Position numbers and translations under genes: made by a program
NCBI GenBank assembly: GCA_035079385.1
Contig: JAVHKY010000030.1
Span: 1,054,001-1,118,000, forward strand
Direction: 5' to 3'
Origin: Aspidiotus rigidus
Lineage: Eukaryota > Arthropoda > Insecta > Hemiptera > Diaspididae
Length of the DNA stretch: 64,000 bases
The notes under the pieces: model-generated
What the model was told of the DNA's origin: nothing
Database searches by the model: none
The model's input: only the letters and a program-made list of their open reading frames with translations
Shown: positions 1-11,509 of the stretch, piece after piece
How the letters are laid out: each line of letters starts with the position of its first letter
How positions within the stretch are numbered: the first letter of the stretch is position 1

Positions 1-904
1 TGTTAAATAGTAGTTTTACAACTTTGTATGTACACGCGTTCGCTGCTGCTAATGCAATAACCTGATAGTTTAATTTGTCGATAATTTGTTATTTGAGCGG
101 TATCGAAATGACAGTTGACTAAACGAACAACTTATGAGTCATCATTCTGATTTATGAACGAAATAACTTCGCGAAAGGTGCTAAAAATGACAGCCGAAAC
201 TCGCGACTCGAAAAATACCACGAAACGGAGAATAATCTAGGCGTCTTAATCTCATCTGATACCGGCAACGAGGCTTTGAGAATTGTGGGTTTCATATCTC
301 CAATTGTGAAATTACGTCAAAGGCAGCCTTTACGATTTCCATGACTAAATATTCCAGTAACTAGACTCATTAAGTTGAGCAGAATACTAAAAATATATAG
401 TAATTTCCAATCGTTGATCGGCAATTTACTAAAATATTTTATTCATTTACCCGACTGGAGCGCATTCGATTTAGTAGGCCCTATGCGGAATTCGAATGAG
501 AAAAACATGCAAGGAATTTGTAAACTAGTGAGTGAAAGACTGAAGCTTTTTCCATGGAGATCCATAATTTGAGCAAAATTTGTTCAGTGTTTGGATAAAA
601 GTCATTAGATTGACCGAAACGTCAAATTTTGCTGTATCTGTGCGGAAAAATCTTCGTTCTTTCATTCACAAATCCACGGAATTTGGTCAGCCGAATGTCG
701 TTCAGAATCTTGAACCTCAATTCACGATCATCACTTCAAAAATTTGAACTATATTGGGAGGAAAAAATATCGAAAATTTATAACGACACAGTAAAAATGT
801 TCAACTGCACTGGCTTTCGAGATTTCATGAACAAAGATATGTTGATCTCGCTAAAGATCTGAAGATAAATGGATTGACATTGTTCAGAGAATGGGGGAAC
901 AAAA
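1..904. other. unassigned AT-rich DNA
   Basis: No gene, RNA or repeat can be named here. The short open frames (up to 77 codons) lack recognisable motifs and look like chance openings in AT-rich sequence. Confidence 0.5.
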
Positions 905-909
905 ATGCT

Positions 910-1235
910 GCGCCGTCGGATCCACACTATTCTGATCTATCTCTGATGACGTCATGAACTGAGAAAATATGCGTGGGTAGCCTAGACAAGGAGCGGTACT
1001 CTTTTTCCTCCCAAAGAGCTCAATTGTCTTGACTTGACATCACACTCCTAATTGATTGACCTTCGTCCATATCAGCGCTACTCTGATCTCTGGTAACGTC
1101 ATAGACTGAGAAAGTTTGAGCGCATACTCACCCGACTAGCCTTGAGAAGGAGGGGTACTCTTTTTCTTTCCAAAGAGCTCAATTGTCTTGTCCTTGACTT
1201 ACACCAACGCTATTTTGATAGATCCTACACTCTAT
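910..1235. repeat. tandem duplication, unit about 150 bp
   Basis: Two diverged units follow each other in direct orientation. Each reads CTACTCTGATCTC-like sequence, then a GACGTCA or AACGTCA core, then GACTGAGAAA, then GGTACTCTTTTTC, then CCAAAGAGCTCAATTGTCTTG. The first begins near 915 and the second near 1070. A third partial unit (GCTATTTTGATAGATC) starts near 1207. The first unit contains TGACGTCA (about 943-950), linking it to the dispersed TGACGTCA-bearing repeats seen elsewhere in the window. No coding potential is evident. Confidence 0.75.
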
Positions 1236-3300
1236 TGGCCCCATCTTTAGTTTGCGTCAATAATGAACAAAGATAGAGAGTGAATGAAGAAAGACAAAAA
1301 CCAACACCGTCCTTCAGGCGGCTTTTCTATTTTAATGTTGAACAAAAATTGACTCGAACGGTTACGCAAATGAAAAAAGAAGGAAGACAGTAGAGGAAGA
1401 GAAAAGAGATCAGAAATTGAGAAAAAGAAGTCACTTTGTTTTGTCAAAAAAAAAAATCGAATTTTATCACCAAATTTCCCCTTGGATCCGCTCCCTTGCA
1501 AGGTGGTCAAAAGGATCTCGACTTCCACAGTAGGTCATTGTTTTAAGAACAGGTTATTATGACGAAAATTTTGAAATGTATCTTAAAACTGAAGACTTTT
1601 CGAATATGCCTTGCAAAAAATCTGTATGTGGCTCCTCAAATGCTAACCAAGGTGGAGCGGAAGGCTCAATGACGTATAGCTTCATTGTTTGAGGTTTTTA
1701 GTCACCATACCCGCAATTTTAAATGCTTCAAAATACCTTACATGTTGTACAAAGATGGAAATATTCAAAAATTATGTAAAAAACATGAAATAAATATCCT
1801 CAAAACTAGCCAACTTGCGGTACCTCCTATCCCCTCCCACGTCTACTGAAAGAGCTCAAATATACGTTGAAATGTCATAGGTGACCTCTACTACTAGAAT
1901 ATCATCTAGAAAATCTGAATCTGAACAATGTATTTAGTCCAGAGAAGAAAAACCGAAATTTTCACGAATTTTTCCACAAAACCTGGAAAATGGCGAAATT
2001 TTGAATTCAAAATTTGGGGCACTTTTCGGGATCGCATCTTGAAGGCAATCATATATTCGTAATCAGGAGGGTCTGAATATGTGAATTCGGCCCCAATATC
2101 GAAAAAATAACTCACCCCACAAATTTACACAAAGGGACCGAACCTCAAAAATCAGTCTCCTGCCCCTCCTACGGCGAATTTCGAGGGTCTTCCCATTTCT
2201 AAAATTTTCTTTTGGTGTCGTTGCCCACCATACCAATTTTTATACTTCTATATCACGAATAGCCACTTTTTTGTAGTCTGCCACTCAACTTTGATGTGAA
2301 AGTGTCTTCCAGTGATGGGGAAAGCCAAATCTTTGGTCCCATATTGATTTGGCGCCGAGAGCGTCACAAAAATGGAAATTGAGTGGGTACTTTAAGTCGT
2401 CGCTGTTCGCACGGTCGTTGGCATAAGTTGGAATTTCACTTTCTGACCTAGAAAACTCATTGGGATTACTCTATATCATATACGTGTAAGAATTCGATTC
2501 ACAAGTTAGAGCTGAACTGTCGGGTGTTATCAGGCTGAACTGATAAAACTTTAGATGCTCTCTTTTCCCACTTTGGCTCATTATTTTCACACAGAAAGAG
2601 TCGGTCTTCTGATGATATTTTGTCTCATGATCCACCCTCGAATCTGTTCCCATCTTCTCTCGGAATATTCATAGATCTCCAACGTAGCTCAGCTTCATGT
2701 GTCTACCATCAAAGAATTAATTAAAATCCGACATCAAATTAATATTACTTATACTTTTGTGGCCCTTTCCCGTTCTTTCAAACGTCATAAGAATTGCAGC
2801 TCATTGAACTTGAGAGGCTGACTAAAAAATTTCTTCCTCCCTATAATATGAATGCGGCGCCAAATCATCAACGCCAAATTGAGCGGGTTTGAAATCTTTT
2901 GACCCTCTGATGACATCATGGAATAGGCACCTGCTGAACGGAAATTTGGACGCATGAATGATCTTCAAATCAAGGCTGCAGGAGAATCAAAACTTGTCCT
3001 TTTGTTTTCAATAATCTTTCTAACATTCTGTCCAATCATCCAAAACATAGTCTTAAATAGAAGCACAAGTAATCCTTTATACCAGGATCTTTCACTTTAA
3101 ATTGCTGATGCGATTTGCTTAAAAACGCCTAACAGATTCACTTTGAAAATCTTCTCACCTTCCTCCCTCTCTTTAAAAACGTCAAGTTTAAACTTCAAAC
3201 CCTAATGCACAGAAGAGGAACAGTACAGAAAGAAATGGCTCTTGTGATTGTCCTGAAGTGATTAACGAGTTCCTGAACCTCAGCTTCGTGAGGGCATTAT
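1236..3300. other. unassigned DNA with scraps of dispersed repeat
   Basis: There is no recognisable gene. A stretch around 2000-2110 (GGGATCGCATCTT, then AGGAGGGTC, then ATATGTGAA) shares word order with fragments near 30050 and 36380, so it is probably part of a dispersed repeat family. The 93-codon minus-strand opening at 1247-1528 has low-complexity K/F/S composition and no motif. Confidence 0.4.
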
Positions 3301-3458
3301 TTATATCCTAAAAAGATGAAATCGACGGGCAACACGTTCGCCACCGTAGCCTTTAAGCGCACATCTGCGCTCGGCGCTCCTACGTGACGCGACAGTTGAA
3401 ACGGCGACCCGCATTTTGCGGACCCGCGTCTCGAATAACCGCCGAAAAGCGCGCAGAA

Positions 3459-3656
3459 ATGGAATTCGTATCCGTGAATGTTGGTAGCGAAACTATCAAA
3501 AAATTATTACTACCGCTAGTATCATACGTATTATTATTTCTTTTAATAATATGCAAAATATGCGATATTCAAATAAGTAAAAATAATGGATCGACTATAC
3601 TGACAAAGGAGGACGTAGGCCAAAATAAAAAGATTTTCGCTTATACTTCTAACTGA
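3459..3656 (+). CDS. putative 65-aa single-pass membrane micropeptide
   Basis: An ATG at 3459 with a favourable context (G at -3, G at +4) opens 65 codons ending in TGA. The predicted protein has a polar N-terminus (MEFVSVNVGSETIKK). A strongly hydrophobic block follows at about residues 16-38 (LLLPLVSYVLLFLLIICKIC), and then a charged tail. This is the layout of a single-pass membrane or signal-anchor micropeptide. The same frame is open 25 codons further upstream but without an ATG. The preceding 150 bases (3310-3460) are much richer in CG dinucleotides than the surroundings, as a promoter or 5' UTR could be. I do not recognise the protein, and a chance ORF in AT-rich DNA can also look hydrophobic. 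Confidence 0.22.
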   Translation: MEFVSVNVGSETIKKLLLPLVSYVLLFLLIICKICDIQISKNNGSTILTKEDVGQNKKIFAYTSN

Positions 3657-3659
3657 GGG

Positions 3660-5330
3660 TACGTTTTCCGTGGGGTTCGAGATGTGGTATTTAGAAAAAT
3701 AAGGAAAGGGTTACTTATCATGCGCGATTTATCATAAGTCGCTGGAGCGCACGGGTAGTGTTACCCGTGGAAGGCCCAGCGCTATGTAAATGAATCTTTT
3801 GTTATACTGGCTGACTATAAATGGGAATAACAAATGAATTATATAAAACTATATAACTTTTCACGTATATTCGTCATATACACCGTACAATGTTCGAAAT
3901 ACGCATAAATTATCGTTTCAAAATACTACACACAATAATACTGTAGCTCCTTTACTTCCATTTTTATCCGCGCTCTCTCTCACTCCTATTTTGTACACTC
4001 GTTTTATTTTAATTTTTCTTTTTCACTTGTGTTCAATATGTGTCAGAAAAATGTTTCAATTTTTAATTTCGCAGATTTGTGCAACGCAGCATGATGTCGG
4101 CCGTTAATGCTCGAAAATACTCTTAATGATGATAATATGAATTTTTCGTAATGAATGAAAACTGAGTAGTGCCATCGAAAATATCATCGATAAACTTTTT
4201 TCAGATCCACTAAATTGTACCTATGCTTACGCAATATTGCAGTAAATACCAAAACAAAGCACTAGACGTTATTTTAAAAAATCGGAGAATGACAAAAAAG
4301 ATGCATGCCCTGTGATAAATTAACCCCGCCCTCTCCCCACGCTGACTACGTCTTGACGAATATGCATTTTCATCTTACACACGTTACGAGTTCCTTTATA
4401 GAGTGGCATCATTGCCGAAAAATATTAACAATTTGGGAACATTACCAGAAGTGACCGTCTAATAAACTGTAAAAGATGATAGAAGAGTAAAGAAATGGGC
4501 GTAACTTGAATTTTAGCCTTCTATGTACTTTTATGATTTACTTTGAAAAGTGCCGACAGACAACATGCATCATAAACAGAATCGTTTCACGTGTTAAGAC
4601 AATTTTTTCGTTTTCGGAAATCGTAAAAGAACACAACAATGACATGAATGAACAATATTTACACATCATTGTAAGAATAAACTAACCGTTAAACTTTAAT
4701 ATATTGAAGCCTCTCGATACATTTCAAATGAAAAATAGTTTAAGCTGAATATTTCACTGATGCAGTGTGTATCTCCTCTCACCCAATCAGATATTTTAGT
4801 CGGCAAATTATGCAAAAGTAATTGGTGGGAAATTCACATGAAATATTTAGAACTTCTTCTATTCTTGATTGCCATAGACGATAGCATCGAATAAGTGGAT
4901 CTCCTTTGTACTCTTTTCGACCTTTAAATTATCCAAGAGTTGCCATACTACCTTCAAGGTGAAAAGTCCAATCATAGAGCTAGAAGCACTCGCTGCGTAC
5001 AAGGTTCTGAAGTCTCCTCACATAACTCACGAAATTTCCAGAACACCCCGCACCAAAGTTTGCTCCAGAAAACTACTATACTGATCAAACTGCCACCTAA
5101 AGCCACATTCACTTCAAGCTTGATTATACGGCTTTACCGATGGATATCGCTACGATAGTACCCGAGACCACGCAGGTATCTGTGAAAGATGCTTCCCCCC
5201 CCCCGCTCTACCGCAGACTTATTCTCTCTACAAACTTTCTGGAAGCCCCTCATCTTCAAGTCTTTACCAATACCATATTATTCATATTTTTGTGGAATTA
5301 AATTCCTCTTCCCGACCCGACTCCTATCAT
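3660..5330. other. unassigned AT-rich DNA
   Basis: I see no gene, structured RNA or named repeat. The 72-codon opening at 4940-5158 carries no motif. A short poly-C run (10 C) lies near 5195. Confidence 0.45.
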
Positions 5331-5339
5331 AGAATTTTG

Positions 5340-6330
5340 AGACATTGATCACTCTCTGTGACTCACGACCTGACGACGTCATAAATCAGCCCCTGAGACG
5401 TCACGATCTGATGACGTCATAGAAGGTCAAAATTTCAATAGGGAACCTATATTCCATGAGTAGGGGAGGGGGGGGCGTATTTCAAAAAATTTGCTGTGCA
5501 CCGTGTAATGTCCAGAAAAAATTCCAAATCGGCAATCGGCAAAAATGCTCGGGTCCATCACCTCCTCAAGTTCCAGTGGTAAAAATAGTCCAAGTTCGAA
5601 TAAGGTCGAAATTCATGTAAGTCCGCTTCTCATCATAGACAGCTTCAAGGTCAAAATTTTTCAAGTCCCTCACCATCGAGGACATTTTTTCGTAAATGAT
5701 GACATCACAAAAGTCGGACGCGAGCGCGCCCATTTTTTGAGGATGCCCCTCTCCCCAAACAACCGTGAAAAAATTTAGAGGCCATTGAAAAATTTAGGAT
5801 TACAGCGGGGAATCCGCAAGTTATGCGGCTCCGTGAAAAACAGCTCGTCTTATTTTTGTTTTCTTCATCTTCAAGTGAGTAGATGTAAAAACCGATTGAA
5901 ATTGTTTTGTAAAGTCTTGGTGGTAGGAAAACGCGAGGCTTAAAGAAAGCAAGTTAATGTCTCGAAAAAAGGGAGGCTTTACAAGTCATATGAGAGTGAA
6001 TATTGATATGCTTAGCAATCTGTATCATCTTCACTATACCTCAGAACATACAATGAAATATTCATCATATTGTACGATACGGAACAGTGAATGTCTCCTG
6101 AAGGCCCTCTCTAAACTTGGTTTAGTCTACGAAAATTCCTATAATATCTTGGACAAATTCTCTAACTCAGGTTCATGACGTCATCCCTAGTTCCTTCTCA
6201 TGTATAAGTATAGCTCAATGGTCAAAAATATTTCAAGTATCTGGACACTTTCTCAAAAATGATGACGTCATCAAAGTTAGACACGCTCGCACTCGGTGAA
6301 ATTTCCTAAGAATGTCCCCTAACAAAAAAG
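5340..6330. repeat. dispersed TGACGTCA-bearing repeat, copy 1
   Basis: The core at about 5770-6200 has a clear same-strand relative at 42560-43080. Shared words, in the same order, include GCGGCTCCGTGAAAAACA, AACCGATTGAAATTGTTTTG, GAGAATGAATATT-like sequence, ATATGCTTA, GATACGGAACAG, AAATTCCTATAATATCT and a TGACGTCATCC block. The copy also has an internal direct duplication: the stretch at about 5640-5760 reappears at about 6215-6325, each with GGTCAAAA, TTTCAAGT, AATGATGAC(G/A)TCA and a TCGGACGC- or TAGACACG-type ending. The layout is therefore flank, core, flank over roughly 690 bp. Perfect TGACGTCA octamers sit at about 5412, 6176 and 6263. The 73-codon open frame at 5957-6178 lies inside the core and is not preserved in the second copy. 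The element type is unknown; a non-autonomous transposon is the simplest reading. Confidence 0.7.
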
Positions 6331-7413
6331 ATAGCAGTTTCCTCAATGAAAACCAAGGGGCAAACACTTATTGGTAATGATTTCTCAATTCATAAGAAAA
6401 TATTGAATCAGGTACATATAAGTCTTTGAATGTTTTGGGGGCTGTATTTGGCTTGGTCTACGACCCGGTGCTGAGATGGCCTCTTTAAATTATTATCGCT
6501 CTGCTATACTACCTAGATGTCTCTTTGACCACCACCACCATCATCTTCTTCTTGAGCATGTGCTCCTCAGCACCTTTGCAAGCTACAAAGACTGTGAGTC
6601 AAGTCAAAATCAAGGCGTATCGCTTGAGAATTTCATCCTCAGATCTTTCTTTCGCTGATACGAGAGCGTCGATAAAGATGTTAATAAAGCAAGAATTTCA
6701 TATGATCTGAAAAAAATGTCCGGAGAACCTGGACTTGATTCAACACTCAAACGAGGAAATCCTAAAAATGTGACAGAATTTCCCGATCACAACGTGCGGA
6801 CAAGAACCTAAACTAGAGGATGGATCCCAAAAATAAAATGCGTTAACCTTGATAGCGATCTCCACCTAGGCATGGACCATTTCTTGCATAATTTTTCAAA
6901 CATGATCTGCAAAGCCAATTACCTGGATTGGGGAATAAACAGCAAAACATGTCATTGTAAATTGTAACATACGTAAAACTTGAGCAAATACCTTTCGAAA
7001 ACCATTTAACAGCACTGGAACGAAGAAAAATTACGTATTTAAGCTGGCAGAGATCGATAGGTAGCCTGGAACAAACAGAGGATCTGAAGACGTCTTTCTA
7101 TCTTCACCCATAAGGACTTGGAAGTTGACCAACCACTCCTGACTTAACAGAGTTGAGAATTGAGCAAAGAGGAAAAGGTTCTCCAGTTGAAGAAGTCGGA
7201 TGTGAGTATCTGCCCTAAGAAGATGACGAGTTGAACTGTGAACAAACCAGGATGAAAGAGACCTCTGTCCATGTATGAGGATATAAGTTGTTGAAACTCA
7301 AATCTTGAGTTGATACTCGGTATTTAGCTAGGTTATAAAACTGCTACAACATGGATAATACGTTCCCACTCTATCTCACTGTCCGGTTTGCTGGTCCAGA
7401 GCGATAGCAAAGG
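6331..7413. other. unassigned DNA
   Basis: There is no recognisable gene. Two overlapping 60-codon openings near 6476-6710 are rich in H, L and S from a CCACCACCACCATCATC run and look like chance frames. Confidence 0.45.
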
Positions 7414-7418
7414 AATCA

Positions 7419-7672
7419 CAGGGTGTCTACCAAAATTGAAAATTAAAAATATTGGACTTTTACTGGACCTTTTGTCGCAAATCTCCTCATTTAACAAGCA
7501 AAAAAAAAGAAAAAAAAAAAAAACTTTTTTTCAATTCTTGATTATTGATTTTTATTGAATATTTATTAAAATTAGAACTTTTATTCTCGATTATTGATTT
7601 TTATTGGACTTGCCTCAAAATTAAGGGACTTTTATTGGACTTATTGGACTTATTGACCTGGTAGACACCCTG
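7419..7672. mobile_element. 254-bp MITE with 13-bp TIRs and 5-bp TSD
   Basis: The element begins CAGGGTGTCTACC and ends with its exact reverse complement GGTAGACACCCTG. It is flanked on both sides by AATCA (7414-7418 and 7673-7677), a 5-bp target-site duplication. The interior is very AT-rich, with repeated ATTGATTTTTATTG-type words and GGACTTATTGGACTTATTGAC. It has no coding potential, so it must have been moved by a transposase encoded elsewhere. The CAG end is reminiscent of hAT-type termini, but hATs usually make 8-bp duplications, so I leave the superfamily open. Intact TIRs and TSD suggest a younger insertion than the LINE scraps around it. Confidence 0.88.
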
Positions 7673-7689
7673 AATCAGGGTGTCCTGCT

Positions 7690-8570
7690 CCAAGCGCAGT
7701 GGCGTCATCCAAGGTTTTTCCTTTTTTTGATATGGTGGTTCAGATTTTTCTACCGTAGTCACCCGTATTTTTATAAAATATTGACAACAGGAAGTGACCT
7801 TGGCACTTCATCTACAGGCGGTATCTGCCAGAACCATCATTGGATGTGAAAGCACCGATGCGTCTGAGCTGTGGCATCAAGATATTCGAGCATGCAGGCA
7901 GCCGGAGCAGGCGAGGGCTGAGTTTTTCTGATTGGGTTCAATCATGCCAAGCCACTTTCTTCTAGGCATGGATGGAGTCCTATGAGCAGTTGCTAAGCAC
8001 CGGCGTAGCTCGGTGATACACGCTCTTTTATTTGGGCAGCTACTTGCATTACTACCCTGGTGAGCTTGAGCGTCATGGGAAAGCCTGTTTGAAAAGACCG
8101 GGTAGCTGCAAATGGTTCACTTATCAGAGTTTTCCTTCCTTGAAATGGTTCTATCCTCAGAGTTTTCCCTCCCCCCCCCCTTCACGGCGGTTGCCGCCCA
8201 ACTATGTTAATTGGCTTAACCCGGGTCACCTCGTACATGTGCGAGAGTCATGACTCATGACGCTCCTGTTTCAGCGAGTCTACTTCCATTAAATTTCACG
8301 ATTGGACCATTGCATTTCTGAACAAAGTGCTAAATGTAACAAAAACGTACCAACCCTGTAAAAGTCATGTGAAATTGGTGATCCTGTTGTTGTTTGTGAC
8401 TACCTTCACACACGAGGACACTCGTGAGGATCAGTCCTTTCGCACTGGCAGATACCCCACGAGCGAGTGATCGCTCTCGGGATCCATGTGAAATCGGTAG
8501 AGGATTTTGGGTGACCTCTGAACTGGAGAACCAGGAAAAAAAGGTCAAGAACTCTGGACGGTAGACAAAG
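7690..8570. other. GC-richer unassigned stretch
   Basis: This stretch is visibly richer in G+C than its flanks and holds several moderately open frames, for example 8032-8253 on plus and 8330-8548 on minus. No frame shows a family motif. It may be another decayed element, since a fairly open frame continues across about 7800-8000, but I cannot assign it. Confidence 0.35.
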
Positions 8571-10800
8571 CTTGGAAACTGTATCTTTTCATAATTTGAA
8601 GAGTTTTTACAAACGATGTTCTTAGATAATTATGAGCTCCCCGATATCAGTAAACATTCACAATCAAAAGGGTTCTGGGAACCTAGTCATGAAATGCGTT
8701 ATGAGATACGTATGCTACTGCTATTCTCTCACAAAAATTTTCCTTAAACCAGGATGTAGTTAAGAAACGACGCGTGAAATGACAGCACCAATAGCCACCA
8801 CAATGATAATAATATTAAAAGAATTACGAGCAGGATAGGAATAGTGAAGGCTGCGAAAATAAAATGAAGCTGAAATACAAATGACGACTAATTTATTCAA
8901 CAACATCAATCTGTACCAATAATACGATTTTTTCGGCACGATCTTCTGTGGAAATGGAAAATTTACATTTCTTACATAAAGGCCTAGATTCTTCGTAACT
9001 CCTTCCACCTCAAAATTTCACGAGAGTGCACATGTACCCACAGTATGATGTATAGCCCGTACATTATATAGCGTATGCATCGCGTGAAACAATTGCATAA
9101 CGATTTTCAATGTAACGAGTTCTGTATCGTTTCTAAATAGCAAATTAATTCAATCTTATTTGCGTAATTACGAGTGACACGAAATGGGTGGCATACTTCT
9201 GTCATCTGGTTCAGACGTTGATAAATATAAGAAATGCCGGATAGACGAACGGTTTTAACAGTTTTACGACAAAAACGAATTTATAATTTTACGCGGGATT
9301 GTAAATTGCCAAACTTTTCTGCAACGCTTATCTTTTTCGCGTACCTTAATGACTCGAAGTTAGAGAAGATTTTAAACAGCTTTTTCTACCTCGGCCCTCT
9401 CTTTCGGTATAATATGAGAAGAAAAAAAAAAAAAACCGTCTTCCGCGAAAATCGTCCCGTTAATAAATTAGATCTCGGAAAACGTTTTACATAAATTAGG
9501 CAATTTTTTTCTTCCCTCTTCTTATTTTGCCACCATAAGCTGAGTGATTCTGTAGACTGCGAAAGTGGAAACGGTCATGCACACAGCTTCGGGGTTCAAA
9601 TCGGCTCGTAAAAGAGTTGACATTTCTGGTACCGCTGCTGGTGTATAATATACGAATAGTTATACCGTTACTGCAGGACGCGTTTGACGACAGTTCTCTC
9701 CGTATGGTGCATCCGATGAATTAATAATGTATACGTGAAATTTTAGCTCAAAGAAGACAATCAAACATAATATACGCTATGGGTAAAATCCAAAACCGCG
9801 TTCTCATGCTGAACAATGCTACACTCTTCCATGTACGTAGGTTCAACTATTCGCTATAAGAAAAAAAAAAAAAAACCAAAACAAAACAAAACGGGCAAAA
9901 AATAAACCCTACCTAAATAAAACAAACAAAAAAATATACAGAGGTAGACCGAGTTATCTTGCATTTTAACGTAAAACAAAAATGTTCTGTCCAAGAAACA
10001 GATTTATGAAGAAACTAGTTCATAAACTGTCTGGAAGATGTCCAACGTGTACACGCAGTACGATTAAGCTGGTTTAATTCGAGTTCCTCCATTCGCTAGG
10101 CAGAAAATAAAGTAAAATAATGTTACTTTACCACAAAAGGAATTACTTGCGCTTTTTTTTTGCCTAAAAACGAACAGAACGAAAAAAAAAAAAAAAAAAA
10201 AAAATGCGATGAGAGTAGGAAGAGAAGTAAAATGTATAACTGATGCCTAGACAAAATTGGAAAAAAACTTTTTCCAATTTGAAAGGCAATCGTTAATTTT
10301 AGAACGATATTTTTGCGTACAATTCTTTTTGGAATATACGAGATCGTCTCGTGTACAAGCAAAGAATCTTAAATAACTAATAAATTCTCCGCACCATTCC
10401 CCTGCTGAGAAAACTGCAGATTCTTTTTTCAGCAGCCAAATAAAAACAATTCCTGTAAATTTCTGCGTATTTTATACAGTAGTTGTTCTTTGTCTATATG
10501 ATAATGAAGAATGGTTGTCTGCTAGATTGGGTCGATTAGTAAAAACCACTTCCAACAAGGAGGGTATTAATTATGGTGTTGTCTTCACTATTCTGGAGAA
10601 AGGACGGTATTTATTGCGTACTAACGAAATGTATTTTCATGGAATATTTAGGACAAAAAATTAGCTTCCAAAATATTGTAAAACAACACCAGGGTTGCGT
10701 CTATCTTCTTCGATTGTAATTTTCTTCACTTTTTGAGATGCATCGTAACTAGTGTACTTTCGTGTTAATGGAATCGTTTTCTCATTCTATTCGTCTTTGA
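8571..10800. other. unassigned AT-rich DNA with A-runs
   Basis: No gene can be named. Homopolymer A runs occur near 9427, 9860 and 10182-10204 (about 23 A). Around 9535-9603 a weak pol III A-box/B-box look-alike is present but does not fold as a tRNA. Confidence 0.45.
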
Positions 10801-11110
10801 TTTCAACGTAGTATGACGTCAATTCAGAATGGTCCCTACGTGGCTCAAGGTCAATCTAGATCAAGGGCGCGACGTCAGGTCGAGAACATTGAACTTCCTG
10901 CGGAGGAAGGTCCGTCTTTCACCATCAAACTCAGATCACGCCTTGGCCAATGTTCGCTCTAGATCCCTTTGAGTAAGTACTTTCCCAATCTATGACGTCA
11001 TCAAGGTAGGTTCTATGCAGTCTATGTAGGTCAAGGTCGAGTTTCGACTGTTAATTTATCATCGGATTTTGGTCGACACCCAATGTCAACCAGACAGCGA
11101 CGTCATGTCG
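10801..11110. repeat. dispersed TGACGTCA-type repeat scrap
   Basis: Two perfect TGACGTCA octamers lie at about 10814 and 10993. Related GACGTCA words appear at about 10873 and 11100. Intervening GGTCAAGGTC and CAAGGTCGA words match the style of the repeat at 5.3-6.3 kb. No coding content is visible. Confidence 0.45.
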
Positions 11111-11184
11111 AGCGAATAATTCACTTCTTTCGGAGTCTTGGTGGATTGTTAAAATCGAGCTCATATCGATTTATTTGCCACGTT

Positions 11185-11468
11185 GATTTCAGATCGCTGA
11201 AACGACTACTGCAAATTTTTTATTCGAACTAAAATCGACTGCTTTGTTTGGTCGATTTCATTGTCATTCTTCGTAGTATAATGTACCCTGGTCGACTTCA
11301 AATCCATCTCAAATCTACGTCGATCTGAAGTCGATTTCGCGTCCATTTCTCCGAATTTTTTCACCAACCTGAAATCGAATGCTTTGTTGTGTCGATTTTT
11401 AGTTTTCAGGGAACGTATGCTGGTCGACTTCGAATCGACGTCAATTCAAAGTCGATGAACAGTGCTTC
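11185..11468. repeat. GTCGAT-rich 139-bp tandem pair, left arm of inverted repeat
   Basis: Two units about 139 bp apart share AATTTTTTNTTC, then ACCTGAAATCGANTGCTTTG, then GTCGATTT, then CTGGTCGACTTC. The second unit (about 11319-11468) has an inverted counterpart at about 14050-14215. Shared in inverted order are CTCCGAATTTTT, CAACCTGAAATCGA, a GTATGCT block and GTCGATG-ACAG. This places the decayed PLE between inverted arms. Confidence 0.72.
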
Positions 11469-11509
11469 CCTTGAAGCCTTCGGTGTATCTGGTGACTTCA
11501 CGACTCGTA

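Noticed and set aside
5957..6178. 73-codon plus frame in the dispersed repeat
   Set aside because: The second copy at 42.6-43.1 kb does not preserve the frame.
9530..9610. pol III A-box and B-box look-alike (AAGCTGAGTGA and GGTTCAAATCG)
   Set aside because: The T-arm and acceptor stem do not pair and the A-to-B spacing is long, so it is neither a tRNA nor a convincing SINE head.
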